Program-made: the position numbers and the translations under genes | The notes under the pieces: model-generated | Told to the model about the DNA's origin: nothing | Seen by the model: the letters and a program-made list of their open reading frames with translations, nothing else | The model's database searches: none | Part shown: positions 15,910-25,966 of the stretch, one piece after another | Numbering within the stretch: position 1 is the first letter of the stretch | How the letters are laid out: each line of letters starts with the position of its first letter | Assembly: GCA_001552515.1 (NCBI GenBank) | Contig: BCRI01000082.1 | Span: forward strand, 1-33,423 | Reading direction: 5' to 3' | Length of the DNA: 33,423 nt | From: Sphaerimonospora mesophila NBRC 14179 = JCM 3151 | GTDB lineage: Bacteria > Actinomycetota > Actinomycetes > Streptosporangiales > Streptosporangiaceae

Positions 15910-17139
15910 TCAGTCGTAGGCGAGGGCGAGGTCGCGGGTCAGTGCGTCGGCGAGGAGACGGCCGCGCAGCGTGAGCACGGCCCGGCCGCGCTTGAACGGC
16001 TCGACCTCCAGCAGCCCGTCCGCCAGCGCGCGGGCGCACGCCGTACGGGCGCCGGGGGCGAGGTCGGGCAGCGGGAAGCCGCCCGCCAGACGCAGCTCCA
16101 GCATCAGCCGCTCTACGGCACGATCGCCCGGGGCGAGGACCTCACGCGCATGGGCGGGCGACGCGCCCGCGGCGAGGCGGGCGGCGTAGGCGGCCGGGTG
16201 TTTGACGTTCCACCACCGGGTCCCACCGACGTGGCTGTGCGCGCCCGGCCCGGCGCCCCACCAGTCTCCGCCGCTCCAGTAGAGCAGGTTGTGACGGCAG
16301 CGCGCCTCGTCCCCCGCGGCCCAGTTGGAGATCTCGTACCAGCTCAGCCCGGCGGCGGACAGTTTCTCCTCGGCGATGAGGTAGCGGTCGGCCGCCACGT
16401 CGTCATCGGGCATGGGCAGCTCGCCGCGGCGGATGCGGGCGGCCAGCCGGGTGCCGTCCTCGACGATCAGCGAGTACGCCGACACGTGGTCGGGGCCGGC
16501 CGCCAGCGCCGCGTCGAGAGACGCCCGCCAGTCGTCGTCGCTCTCCCCCGGCGTGCCGTAGATCAGATCGAGGTTGACGTGTTCGAAACCGGCCTCGCGC
16601 GCCTCTCGTACGGCCTGTGCCGCCCGCCCCGGGGTGTGCCGGCGGTCGAGCACCCGCAGCACGTGCTCCGCGGCGCTCTGCATGCCGAAGCTCACCCGGG
16701 TGAAGCCGCCGCCGCGCAGGGTCTCCAGGTGTGCCGGGTCGACGGACTCGGGATTGGCCTCGGTGGTCACCTCGGCCCCCGGGGCCAGGCCGAACTCCGC
16801 GCCGATCGCGTGGAGGATCCGTACCAGATCGGCAGCGGGCAGCAGCGTCGGCGTGCCGCCGCCGAAGAACACGGTCTCGACGGGGGGCGCCGCGTCGCCG
16901 AGCACCCGGCGGGCCAGCCGCACCTCCTCGACGACGGTGTCCGCGTAGTCCCGCCGCGAAGCGCCGGGGCCCAGTTCCTCGGCCGTGTAGGTGTTGAAGT
17001 CGCAGTAGCCGCAGCGGGTGACGCAGAACGGCACGTGCACGTAGAAGCCGAACGGGCGGGAGCCCAGCCCGGCCAGCGCCCCGGACGGCAGCGCGCCGGA
17101 GGCGGGGACGGGGTCGCCGTCGGGAAGCACGGAAGGCAC
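15910..17139 (-). CDS. hemW: Radical SAM protein HemW (heme chaperone, coproporphyrinogen dehydrogenase-like)
   Basis: 409 residues from GTG 17139. The radical SAM motif is CVTRCGYC (C39, C43, C46) followed by DFNTY, which distinguishes HemW from HemN. Other family blocks are ETVFFGGGTPTLLP, TTEANPESV, RVSFGMQSA and LDLIYGTPGE, then YEISNWA and HNLLYWSGGDWWGAGPGAHS. HemW binds heme and delivers it to heme enzymes; it is often misnamed oxygen-independent coproporphyrinogen oxidase. The open frame continues upstream to 17478, but this would run through the divergent chitinase promoter, so GTG 17139 (alternative GTG at 17130) is taken. Position between hrcA and lepA is conserved in actinobacteria, here with accessory genes on both sides. 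Confidence 0.95.
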   Translation of the reverse strand: MPSVLPDGDPVPASGALPSGALAGLGSRPFGFYVHVPFCVTRCGYCDFNTYTAEELGPGASRRDYADTVVEEVRLARRVLGDAAPPVETVFFGGGTPTLLPAADLVRILHAIGAEFGLAPGAEVTTEANPESVDPAHLETLRGGGFTRVSFGMQSAAEHVLRVLDRRHTPGRAAQAVREAREAGFEHVNLDLIYGTPGESDDDWRASLDAALAAGPDHVSAYSLIVEDGTRLAARIRRGELPMPDDDVAADRYLIAEEKLSAAGLSWYEISNWAAGDEARCRHNLLYWSGGDWWGAGPGAHSHVGGTRWWNVKHPAAYAARLAAGASPAHAREVLAPGDRAVERLMLELRLAGGFPLPDLAPGARTACARALADGLLEVEPFKRGRAVLTLRGRLLADALTRDLALAYD

Positions 17140-17172
17140 GGTTACCAGTCTGCCGCGCCCGCGCACATGCCA

Positions 17173-17202
17173 TTGACGCCCCACACGCACGCGGTCTACG
17201 AT
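17173..17202 (+). promoter_or_regulatory. Consensus promoter of the chitinase gene
   Basis: TTGACG (17173-17178), an 18-base spacer and TACGAT (17197-17202) form the best -35/-10 pair in the window. Transcription would start near 17209, giving a leader of about 57 bases that contains the operator at 17214-17233 and a GAGGAG ribosome site before the GTG at 17266. Confidence 0.65.
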
Positions 17203-17213
17203 CCTGCTCAATT

Positions 17214-17233
17214 TATAAGAAACTTTCCTTATA
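17214..17233 (+). promoter_or_regulatory. Palindromic operator-like box downstream of the chitinase start site
   Basis: TATAAGAAACTTTCCTTATA is an imperfect palindrome centred on GAAACTTTC, with outer TATAAG and CTTATA offset by one base. It matches 14 of 16 positions of the TAGGAAACTTTCCTAA type of box which, as I recall, is bound by ROK-family repressors such as CsnR upstream of actinomycete chitosanase genes. It begins about five bases after the predicted transcription start, a position suited to repression. Confidence 0.55.
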
Positions 17234-17265
17234 GATTCACCCCCCCGAGCAAGCTGAGGAGAAAC

Positions 17266-18546
17266 GTGCGCCGGCTTCTCAAGAAGACCCTCATCGTGGC
17301 GGTCGCCACCGGTCTGGCGGCGACGGCCGTACCGTCGGCGGCCCAGGCGGAGACACAGGGACGTACCGGCCATGACCGGTACAAGCGCGTGGCCTACTTC
17401 ATCCAGTGGGGCGTCTACGGGCGCAACTACCAGGTCAAGGACATGGAGACCAGCGGGGCCGCGGGCAAGCTGACCCACATCAACTACGCCTTCGGATTCG
17501 TGAGCCCGGAGGGCACCTGCTACTCAGCCGACCCCTGGGCGGACTGGCAGCGCGGTATCCCCGCCGAGCAGAGCGTCGACGGCGTGGCCGACGCCGAGGA
17601 TCAGGCCCTGAAGGGCAACCTCAACCAGCTCAAGAAGCTCAAGGCCAAGCACCCCGGGCTGAAGGTCCTCATCTCGCTGGGCGGCTGGACCGGCTCGAAG
17701 CACTTCTCCGACGCGGTGCTCACTCCCGAGGCGCGGACCCAGCTGGCCGCCTCGTGTGTCGACCTCTGGCTGAAGGGCAACCTGCCCGGCCTGCCGCCCG
17801 GCGCCGGCGCGGGCGTGTTCGACGGCATCGACCTCGACTGGGAGTGGCCCGGCTCCGAAGGCAACGAGGGCAACGTCATCCGGCCCGAGGACAAGCAGAA
17901 CTTCACGCTGTTCACGGCCGAGCTGCGCCGCCAGATGAAGGCGTTCGACCGCGACAGCGAGCTGACCGCGTTCCTCCCGGCCGCGGCGACCAAGATCGAC
18001 GCAGGTTTCGAGGTGCGCAAGGTCTTCGACCAGCTCGACTTCGCGACCGTGCAGGGCTACGACCTGCACGGCACCTGGGAGAACCAGACCGGCCACCAGG
18101 CCAACCTGCTGACCGACAGGCGCGACCCCAACCCGGTGCGCTACAGCGTCGACCAGACCGTGCGCGACCTGGTGTCCCGTGGCGCGCCCAAGCGGAAGAT
18201 CGTGGTCGGCGTCCCGGCGTACGGCCAGGGCTGGACCGGGGTGAAGTCCAAGGGCAACGGCCTGTACGCGCCGGCCACCGGGCCCGCCCCCGGCACCTGG
18301 GCGGCCGGCACGGAGGACTACAAGATCCTGGCCAAGAAGCCCGGCAAGCGCTACCGCGACCTGCTGACCGGCACGGTGTGGCTGTACGACGGCAACGAGT
18401 TCTGGTCCTATGACGACCCGGCCGTCCTGCTCCAGAAGGCCGCCTACATCAGGCTCAAGGGCCTGGGCGGCTCGATGATGTGGTCGATCGACCAGGACGA
18501 CGCCAGGGCGTCCCTCACCTCGGCGCTCTACTCCGTGCTGCGCTGA
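17266..18546 (+). CDS. Secreted GH18 chitinase
   Basis: 426 residues from GTG 17266, with GAGGAG five bases upstream. A Sec signal peptide (about 1-28: basic MRRLLKK, hydrophobic core, PSAAQA before cleavage) precedes a single GH18 barrel. SxGG appears as SLGG (137-140), and the catalytic motif DGIDLDWEWP gives D186, D189, D191 and the acid E193. The later QGYDLHG and GGSMMWSIDQDD blocks are also standard, as is a chitinase insertion domain around YGQGWTGVKS. It should hydrolyse chitin outside the cell by substrate-assisted retention. No carbohydrate-binding module is attached, which is unusual for an extracellular actinomycete chitinase. Divergent from hemW with a consensus promoter and an operator-like box. 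Confidence 0.96.
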   Translation: MRRLLKKTLIVAVATGLAATAVPSAAQAETQGRTGHDRYKRVAYFIQWGVYGRNYQVKDMETSGAAGKLTHINYAFGFVSPEGTCYSADPWADWQRGIPAEQSVDGVADAEDQALKGNLNQLKKLKAKHPGLKVLISLGGWTGSKHFSDAVLTPEARTQLAASCVDLWLKGNLPGLPPGAGAGVFDGIDLDWEWPGSEGNEGNVIRPEDKQNFTLFTAELRRQMKAFDRDSELTAFLPAAATKIDAGFEVRKVFDQLDFATVQGYDLHGTWENQTGHQANLLTDRRDPNPVRYSVDQTVRDLVSRGAPKRKIVVGVPAYGQGWTGVKSKGNGLYAPATGPAPGTWAAGTEDYKILAKKPGKRYRDLLTGTVWLYDGNEFWSYDDPAVLLQKAAYIRLKGLGGSMMWSIDQDDARASLTSALYSVLR

Positions 18547-18567
18547 GCCGGGCGGATATCGGGGGGC

Positions 18568-18610
18568 GGCCGGGGCCGGAGCCGATGTGTGCTCCGGCCC
18601 CGGCCCTTTT
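18568..18610 (+). terminator. Intrinsic terminator of the chitinase gene
   Basis: Fifteen-base perfect arms (18568-18582 and 18591-18605) enclose an eight-base loop and are followed by CTTTT at 18606-18610. It starts 21 bases after the chitinase stop codon and isolates it from the next gene pair. Confidence 0.92.
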
Positions 18611-18777
18611 CAGCGTCGCTTCGAGATCACGCTATGCACGGCGGCCGGCGACTGTAGCATCGCGATCAGGAGGCTGATTCCGCTCCGACGTCAGCGAACT
18701 TCCACCGGGATGGGAGGCCGACCATCCAGCCCGAACAGCCCGCTCAGGTTCTGGTCCGTGATGTCGTACGCAGGGTC

Positions 18778-19230
18778 GTGGCCGACTGCGCGCCGGAGGA
18801 GACGGTCGTGGTCGAGGGGCTGCTGCGCTACAGCGACGCCGAGGTGCTGACCCGGCTGCGCCGACGCAGGCAGGGGCGTGATCCGCTCGGCTTCGGCGTC
18901 GCCGACGTCGTCGCGCTGGTGACCCCGCTGCTGTGGTTGACGCTGGAAAGCGCCCGCCAGAAGCTGGCCGACGCGGCCGTGGAGGGGGCGGCGCGCGGCT
19001 CGGTGTCGCTGTGGCGGCGCATCCTGCGCCGGAAAGCGGAGCCCGAGGTCATCCCCGCCCTCACCCGCGAGCAGCAGGCGATGGTCAGGCAGATGGTCCT
19101 TGTGGCGGCCGTTGAGGCCGGGCTGTCGCAGGGCCGGGCCAAGCGGATCGCCGACGGCGTCGTCGCTTCCCTGGCGCTGGCCGAGCCGGGCGAGTTCCAC
19201 GGCGATGCCGATGTGAGAGAGACGCGTTGA
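18778..19230 (+). CDS. Small protein of unknown function, coupled to the M48 protease
   Basis: 150 residues from GTG 18778. I recognise no named family. It has a moderately hydrophobic stretch (about 42-58, VADVVALVTPLLWLTLE), a basic segment around SLWRRILRRKAEPEV, and a helical C-terminus with LTREQQAMVRQMVLVAAVEA. No catalytic motif is evident. The stop overlaps the start of the protease gene by 4 bp (TTGA), so both are made from one mRNA. The frame is open and protein-like upstream to 18658 (AQVLVRDVVRRVVADCAPEE continues smoothly into the start), yet contains no ATG, GTG or TTG. An ATC at 18724 lies six bases after GGGAGG (18712-18717), so the true N-terminus may be 18 residues longer from a rare start codon. 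Confidence 0.7.
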   Translation: MADCAPEETVVVEGLLRYSDAEVLTRLRRRRQGRDPLGFGVADVVALVTPLLWLTLESARQKLADAAVEGAARGSVSLWRRILRRKAEPEVIPALTREQQAMVRQMVLVAAVEAGLSQGRAKRIADGVVASLALAEPGEFHGDADVRETR

Positions 19231-22205
19231 CGACCGTCGATTCCGGCCCGGCCAGAATCGACGAACGGATACTCGGCGCCGGCACGAACGCCCGTTTCGC
19301 TCTGCTGCTGCTCCTGCTCGTAACCGCCAGCGGTTACATGCCGATGTCGGTACTGTCCGCCCTCCGCCTCGGCGGCTACGCAGAGTGCGTGTTGGCGGCC
19401 GGCGTCGATCACTCCGCTTATACGCTGGCGGCGGCAACGCGCTTGACGGGGCAGGCGCTGGCGTTTCTCCCATGCGCGGCCCGGTACGCACCACCCCCAC
19501 CGTTGTGGCAGATCCTGGCCGGGCCCGCGGTGGTCGTCGCCACCGCGGCGGCGGCCACGATCCTGCTGCCGCTGTGGAAGCAGCGTCGCGGCCGCTGCAT
19601 CCGTTTGGATCTTGTCCCGGGCGGTTCCGAGATCGCCGCGCGCATCGAGGAACTGGCCGCGGGCCGTGTCGCGCGGGTGCCCGAACTGTTCTTCGCGCCG
19701 GCCGCGACCACCAGGAGCGCCGCGGTGTTCGGCACCAACCGCCGCCCCCGGCTGCTTCTGCACGGCGGACTGGTCGCCTGCCGCACCGCCGACCCGCGGA
19801 CGTTCGACGCCGTCGTCCTGCACGAACTCGGCCACGTCGCCAACCGGGATCTCACGATCACCTACGCCACCGTCGCCCTGTGGCGGACGTTCATCGTGCT
19901 GATCCTCACCCCCTACCTGCTGTGGTGGTCGGGACTGTGGGTGCTCGGCATCGCGACCGGCATCGGATCAACGGTCGCCGTCGTGATCACGCATTATCTG
20001 GCCGTTCCCGTGGTCATCGCCATCGTGATGCACCTCGCCCGTGCGGATGTGCTGCGCAGCAGGGAGCTGTACGCCGACCTGACGGCCGGCCGGTGGGGCG
20101 CGCCGCTGGAGCACGTCTGGGCCGCGCCGCCCACGACGGCCGAGCACCGGCGCCCGTCCCGGTTGGCGGGCGTCCTGCTGGATCAGCTGCGCACCCACCC
20201 GAGGCGGGAGATCCGCCGTGCCGCCCTCGACGATCCGGCGCCGCTCTTCGCGGTGAGTTCACTGCTGATGTTCCTGATCGGCGCCGGCGCCACACTGATG
20301 AACTTCCACCTGTTGGGGCACGTAGCACCTCGCGTCGCCGACCTGAGCGACTGGCTCGGGCAGGGCCTCGCCGCCGTTCCGGCCGCCGTGGTCGCGGCGG
20401 CCGCCACGGCGGTGCTGTGGCGGGCGGTGGTCCGCGCCGCCGTGCTGGGTCGGCCGGCTCCCACCGGTATGCGGGCCGGACTGTGGCTGGGCCTGGGGCT
20501 GATCGCCGGATCGCTGGTCAACGGCCAGACCACCGGGGGCATGTGGCTGCCCGGCAGGTCGTGGGTGCTGGCGCTGGTCGTGGCCGTCGCGGTCGCCGTG
20601 ACGTGCTGGACCTCTCAGTGCGCTCGCCTCGCGGCCGCGTCCTGGCCGGGCCGGTCGCTGCGATGGCCGCTGGCGCTGTGCCTGATCTCTGGCTGGCTGA
20701 TCCTCTCGGCGTGGTTCTCCTGGTGGAACTACCACGGGGCGGTGTACGCCGGCGGATTCTGGTACGACCCGGCGGGCCTGCGATGGAGCATCGTGAACTG
20801 GTTCCCCGGCGTGGGCGCCGCGCGTCCGGACACGACCGCGGTCATGGCCCCGACGATCGCCGTACTGCGATACGCGGCGTACCAGCCGCTGACCCCTGCC
20901 GCCGCCGTCGCGGCCTGGGTCACGCCCTTTGTCCTGTGGGCCGCGGGTACGGCCGGACGCGGACCCGGCCGGCACCGCTCACCGGACGCCGCCGCCCGGG
21001 AGCGCGCGGCGGCGGTATGGCAGGCGCCCACGCTGCGGCAGGCCATCATGCCCGCACTGATGGGAGCGGCGATCACGACCGCCGGTGTCGCCGCAGTCCA
21101 GGCCTGGATGCACACCCTGCACGCCGAGCCGGGACAACGCGGCGGCATGTACGCCTTCAGCTACGCGATCTGGTCACTGTGGGCGATCGCCGCCGGCACA
21201 CTCGTCGCCGCCCTCATCGCGGCGGCCTCGGCCCGCTTCCGGCTGCCGACCGCGCTCATCGCCGCGGGGGTTGGCGCGATGCTCGGCCTGGGCGCCGCAA
21301 CCGCTCTCATCTCCGTCGACGGATGCATCCAGCCGCTGAGCGTGCTGGGCGACGGCTGCGCCTGGCGTCCCGCCTGGCGGCGGTTGCAGGGCGGCGGCAC
21401 CTTCAGCCTCGTCGCGCGCGGCGCACTGCTCATGGCACCGGTCAGCGCGGTGGCGGCCACGGCTCTGGCGGCCCTGTTCCGCCTGGCCTGGTCGGCGATC
21501 CACGCGAAGGACCGCATCCCGGTGCCCCGGCCGGTCGCGGCCCCCGCGCCCACCAGGACCGGAAGACGCTACGCCGCCACAGTGCTGTCGGCGGCCGGCT
21601 TACCTTGTGCGGCTCTCGCGACCGCGACCGTACTGATGGCAGCCGATGCCGAGGCGCAGTTCTCGACGAAGGCGAAGCTGGTGACGGTCAGCGCGCAGGC
21701 CGCCTTTCAGCGGACGGCGGGTCTGCCGGTCCTGCCGGCCTCGCAGGACATGCGCCGCAAGCAGGTCCACGCCTGGTACCGGCTCGGTGGCCGATATCTC
21801 CTCGATCACGCCGCCCGCGTCGGCAACTCGATGACGGCACTGCTCGACTCAGCCGAGCGCGGCAATCCCCCGAAGGGCACGGCCGATCTCATGGCCGAAA
21901 TGCGACCGGTGTGCCAGGCCATGATGAACGTGGCGGCCTGGGAACCCGTCTACTTCCAGGTCCCCGACCCGGCGGCACAGAGATCCTGGCACCGGTTCGG
22001 GGTGGACGTCAGGAGCGCGGGTCCGGAGTGCGTCCAGGCCGTCGACCGTGGAGACGTCGACGCATTCCGGATGTCCATGATCAGGCTCCTGGGCGCGTCC
22101 TTTCAGGCGACGGCCGCCTCGACCCTGGTCGATTTGATCATCGACGATCCCTCCGACCCCGTCTACGAGGGCGAGCCGACGGCACCGCCTCAGCCCCGCC
22201 TCTGA
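19227..22205 (+). CDS. Large polytopic membrane M48-type zinc metalloprotease
   Basis: 992 residues from TTG 19227. The N-terminus has two membrane segments (about 23-46, 98-116). A peptidase M48 core (about 120-300) follows, with HELGH (199-203) supplying two zinc histidines and the catalytic Glu E200, and SRELYAD (278-284) supplying the probable third ligand E280. Two membrane segments lie between these motifs, as in HtpX/Ste24-like enzymes. The rest (about 310-810) holds some ten further hydrophobic segments, then a soluble tail of about 180 residues. The length is roughly three times that of HtpX, and the C-terminal two thirds match no family I know. It may cleave membrane or envelope proteins, perhaps with its coupled small partner. 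A terminator-like hairpin follows. Confidence 0.85.
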   Translation: MTTVDSGPARIDERILGAGTNARFALLLLLLVTASGYMPMSVLSALRLGGYAECVLAAGVDHSAYTLAAATRLTGQALAFLPCAARYAPPPPLWQILAGPAVVVATAAAATILLPLWKQRRGRCIRLDLVPGGSEIAARIEELAAGRVARVPELFFAPAATTRSAAVFGTNRRPRLLLHGGLVACRTADPRTFDAVVLHELGHVANRDLTITYATVALWRTFIVLILTPYLLWWSGLWVLGIATGIGSTVAVVITHYLAVPVVIAIVMHLARADVLRSRELYADLTAGRWGAPLEHVWAAPPTTAEHRRPSRLAGVLLDQLRTHPRREIRRAALDDPAPLFAVSSLLMFLIGAGATLMNFHLLGHVAPRVADLSDWLGQGLAAVPAAVVAAAATAVLWRAVVRAAVLGRPAPTGMRAGLWLGLGLIAGSLVNGQTTGGMWLPGRSWVLALVVAVAVAVTCWTSQCARLAAASWPGRSLRWPLALCLISGWLILSAWFSWWNYHGAVYAGGFWYDPAGLRWSIVNWFPGVGAARPDTTAVMAPTIAVLRYAAYQPLTPAAAVAAWVTPFVLWAAGTAGRGPGRHRSPDAAARERAAAVWQAPTLRQAIMPALMGAAITTAGVAAVQAWMHTLHAEPGQRGGMYAFSYAIWSLWAIAAGTLVAALIAAASARFRLPTALIAAGVGAMLGLGAATALISVDGCIQPLSVLGDGCAWRPAWRRLQGGGTFSLVARGALLMAPVSAVAATALAALFRLAWSAIHAKDRIPVPRPVAAPAPTRTGRRYAATVLSAAGLPCAALATATVLMAADAEAQFSTKAKLVTVSAQAAFQRTAGLPVLPASQDMRRKQVHAWYRLGGRYLLDHAARVGNSMTALLDSAERGNPPKGTADLMAEMRPVCQAMMNVAAWEPVYFQVPDPAAQRSWHRFGVDVRSAGPECVQAVDRGDVDAFRMSMIRLLGASFQATAASTLVDLIIDDPSDPVYEGEPTAPPQPRL

Positions 22206-22278
22206 GGCGAAGATCGAAGATCGGGGCCGTGGCCGAGCTCAGCGCCGACCGCCGCCGTTGAGCCCCATCATCGAATTG

Positions 22279-22314
22279 GGCGGGCCCCGGTGACACGTTC
22301 GCCCCCGGCCCGCC
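22279..22314. terminator. Bidirectional hairpin between M48 gene and lepA
   Basis: GGCGGGCC (22279-22286) and GGCCCGCC (22307-22314) are perfect inverse complements around a 20-base loop. They occupy the gap between two convergent genes. No T-run is present. Confidence 0.55.
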
Positions 22315-22317
22315 GTC

Positions 22318-24147
<1,830 letters not shown>

Positions 24148-24282
24148 CGAGGTCCGTTTCAACAAGGGCTTGACAAGATCGGGTATCAGGTCGGGCCGTC
24201 CCGCCTCGCGGGCGTCCGGCCTTTCCATCAGGCGGGCTGGCGGACCCACCACCCTCCATGGTGGCATGTCCGGATGCTTGCC

Positions 24283-25305
24283 ATGACCACCAGACGGGTT
24301 CTCCGGCTGGTCTCGCGCCTCTTACGGTGGGCCGCCCTCGTGGCGGCCGTGCTCGTACTGCTCGGCCTCGCGGCGACGGGCGTGCTGCGCTGGAAGTTCG
24401 CCGGCGCCCCCGCTTCCTGGGCGAAGACGACCGGGCACGACGCGCTGTGGATGGGGCACGCGTGGGTGGACGGCCGCCGCACGGCGGCCGATGTGGACGC
24501 CCTGGCCGTACGGCTGCGCGGGACCGGGATCAGGGACGTGTACGTGCACAGCGGGCCGTTGTCCTACGACGGCACCCTGCGACCCGAGAAGTACCCCCAT
24601 GCGCGAAATTTCCTGAAATGGTGGCATGAGCGGCTGCCGGGGGTTCGGGTCTCGGCCTGGCTCGGTCAGAAAGTGGGCGCGGACGACGACCCGCGACTGG
24701 ATCTCGCCGACCCTCAGGCGCGGAAGCGGATCGTCGCGGGCGCGCGGGCACTGATCGACCTGGGCTTCGACGGCATCCACTACGACTTCGAGCCGGTGCC
24801 CGACGGGAGCGGGGCGTTTCTGAGCACGCTGCGGGAGACGCGGCAGGCGATCGGGACGAAACCGCTGACGACCGCCACCCAGCAGATCGAGCCGTTCCCC
24901 GGGCTGCGCCACCCGGCCCGGCTGGCGATCGGGCACGACAAGTACTGGTCGCCGGACTACTTCCGCCAGGTCGCCGAACTGACCGACCAGGTGGCGATCA
25001 TGACCTACGACTCGGGCACGCCGCTGCAGTCCCTCTACGGCGGATTCGTCGTACGGCAGGCCGAGATCGCGATGGACCTGGTGCCCGAGGACAAGACCCT
25101 GCTCATCGGGGCTCCGGCCTATCACGACCACGGGATCTCCTGGGGCGACGCCGCCGAGAGCGTGGCGGCCGCCGCCGACGGCGCCCGGCTCGCGCTGACC
25201 GGGCACGGCCCGAGGACCAGGATCGGCCTGGCGCTGTACGTCGACTTCGCCGCCACCGAGGAGGACTGGAGGGAATATCGGACGGCCTGGGTCGACCCTC
25301 GCTGA
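24283..25305 (+). CDS. Membrane-anchored GH18-like protein with altered catalytic motif
   Basis: 340 residues from ATG 24283 (ATG 24274 would add three). An N-terminal membrane anchor (about 16-36, [20 protein letters not shown]) is followed by an extracellular barrel. The GH18 signature DGxDxDxE appears as DGIHYDFE (163-170). The first Asp D163, the last Asp D168 and the acid E170 are kept, but the middle Asp is H166. Other barrel blocks include [27 protein letters not shown], and [10 protein letters not shown], resembling GH18 strands including the MxYD motif. It might be a glycosidase with unusual substrate, or a glycan-binding protein. No clear ribosome site or -10 box is visible in front of it, so its start is less certain than its frame. 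Confidence 0.82.
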   Translation: MTTRRVLRLVSRLLRWAALVAAVLVLLGLAATGVLRWKFAGAPASWAKTTGHDALWMGHAWVDGRRTAADVDALAVRLRGTGIRDVYVHSGPLSYDGTLRPEKYPHARNFLKWWHERLPGVRVSAWLGQKVGADDDPRLDLADPQARKRIVAGARALIDLGFDGIHYDFEPVPDGSGAFLSTLRETRQAIGTKPLTTATQQIEPFPGLRHPARLAIGHDKYWSPDYFRQVAELTDQVAIMTYDSGTPLQSLYGGFVVRQAEIAMDLVPEDKTLLIGAPAYHDHGISWGDAAESVAAAADGARLALTGHGPRTRIGLALYVDFAATEEDWREYRTAWVDPR

Positions 25306-25391
25306 CGGCCCGCGCCGACCGGGATGTTCACCCCGTCCGCAGGCCGGCGGCGCGATAGCATGGATCCGCCCGCAAGGCCCGGCGGTGTGAT

Positions 25392-25421
25392 TTGAGCGTC
25401 GGGCCCGGCTATGGGTATCCT
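25392..25421 (+). promoter_or_regulatory. rpsT promoter
   Basis: TTGAGC (25392-25397), 18 bases and TATCCT (25416-25421) form a good housekeeping promoter. It gives an untranslated leader of about 70 bases before the rpsT start, long enough to carry feedback control by S20. Confidence 0.6.
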
Positions 25422-25497
25422 GTTGAACTGCGTGTGGCGCGCCCTCTCTCAAGCCCGCGCGCCCATCCGACCAAGACTTCACACCGAGGCTTTCTTC

Positions 25498-25770
25498 GTG
25501 GCGAACATCAAGTCCCAGATCAAGCGCAACCGGCAGAACGAGAAGCGTCGGCTGCGCAACAAGGCCGTCAAGTCTTCCCTGAAGACCGCGGTCCGCAGGT
25601 TCCGCGAGGCCGCAGACCAGGGCAACGTGGAAGAGGCCACGGTCCTTCTGCGGGCCGCCTCCCGTCAGCTCGACAAGGCCGTCAGCAAGGGCGTCATTCA
25701 CAAGAACCAGGCCGCCAACCGCAAGTCGGCGATCGCCCAGCGTGCCGCCGCCCTGCAGGCAGCCAAGTAA
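25498..25770 (+). CDS. rpsT: 30S ribosomal protein S20
   Basis: 90 residues from GTG 25498. The highly basic sequence [20 protein letters not shown], the central [15 protein letters not shown] and the C-terminal [19 protein letters not shown] are diagnostic for S20, which binds 16S rRNA near helices 9 and 44. GAGG at 25485-25488 is the ribosome site. The open frame extends to 25411, but that adds a non-conserved stretch derived from the promoter and leader, so the short form is used. A strong hairpin follows the stop. In many actinomycetes holA lies next to this gene; here a four-gene ABC exporter operon is interposed. Confidence 0.98.
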   Translation: MANIKSQIKRNRQNEKRRLRNKAVKSSLKTAVRRFREAADQGNVEEATVLLRAASRQLDKAVSKGVIHKNQAANRKSAIAQRAAALQAAK

Positions 25771-25781
25771 CGTCCTCCGCG

Positions 25782-25828
25782 ACACCACGCCGCCGCATCC
25801 CGTGCATCGGGGTGCGGCGTTCTGGTGT
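25782..25828 (+). terminator. rpsT terminator hairpin
   Basis: Arms 25782-25801 and 25809-25828 pair over 17 of 20 positions (one a wobble, with a three-base internal mismatch) around a seven-base loop. It starts 11 bases after the rpsT stop. It lacks a T-run, as is common in high-GC actinomycetes. Confidence 0.75.
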
Positions 25829-25908
25829 CCGGCGGAAGATTCTGTACTCGGCAGAAGATCGCGACCTCTCGGAGAGATTTCAGCGCGACCGAAAAGGCTC
25901 GCGATGAT

Positions 25909-25944
25909 CCACTGATTTGCCCTAGTGTTGGCGAAAATCAGTGG
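25909..25944 (+). promoter_or_regulatory. Long inverted repeat bracketing the presumed ABC-operon -10 box
   Basis: CCACTGATTT (25909-25918) and AAATCAGTGG (25935-25944) are perfect inverse complements, with GCC (25919-25921) and GGC (25930-25932) pairing inside after a short bulge. TAGTGT (25923-25928), a possible -10 box, sits in the centre. The repeat ends 22 bases before the permease start. It could be an operator or a 5' hairpin. Confidence 0.6.
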
Positions 25945-25966
25945 CTCCAAGAGTTCGAGGATGGTC

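Noticed and set aside
17140-17478. N-terminal extension of hemW to the first start at 17478
   Set aside because: It would overlap the divergent chitinase gene, its promoter and its operator, and the added residues do not resemble HemW.
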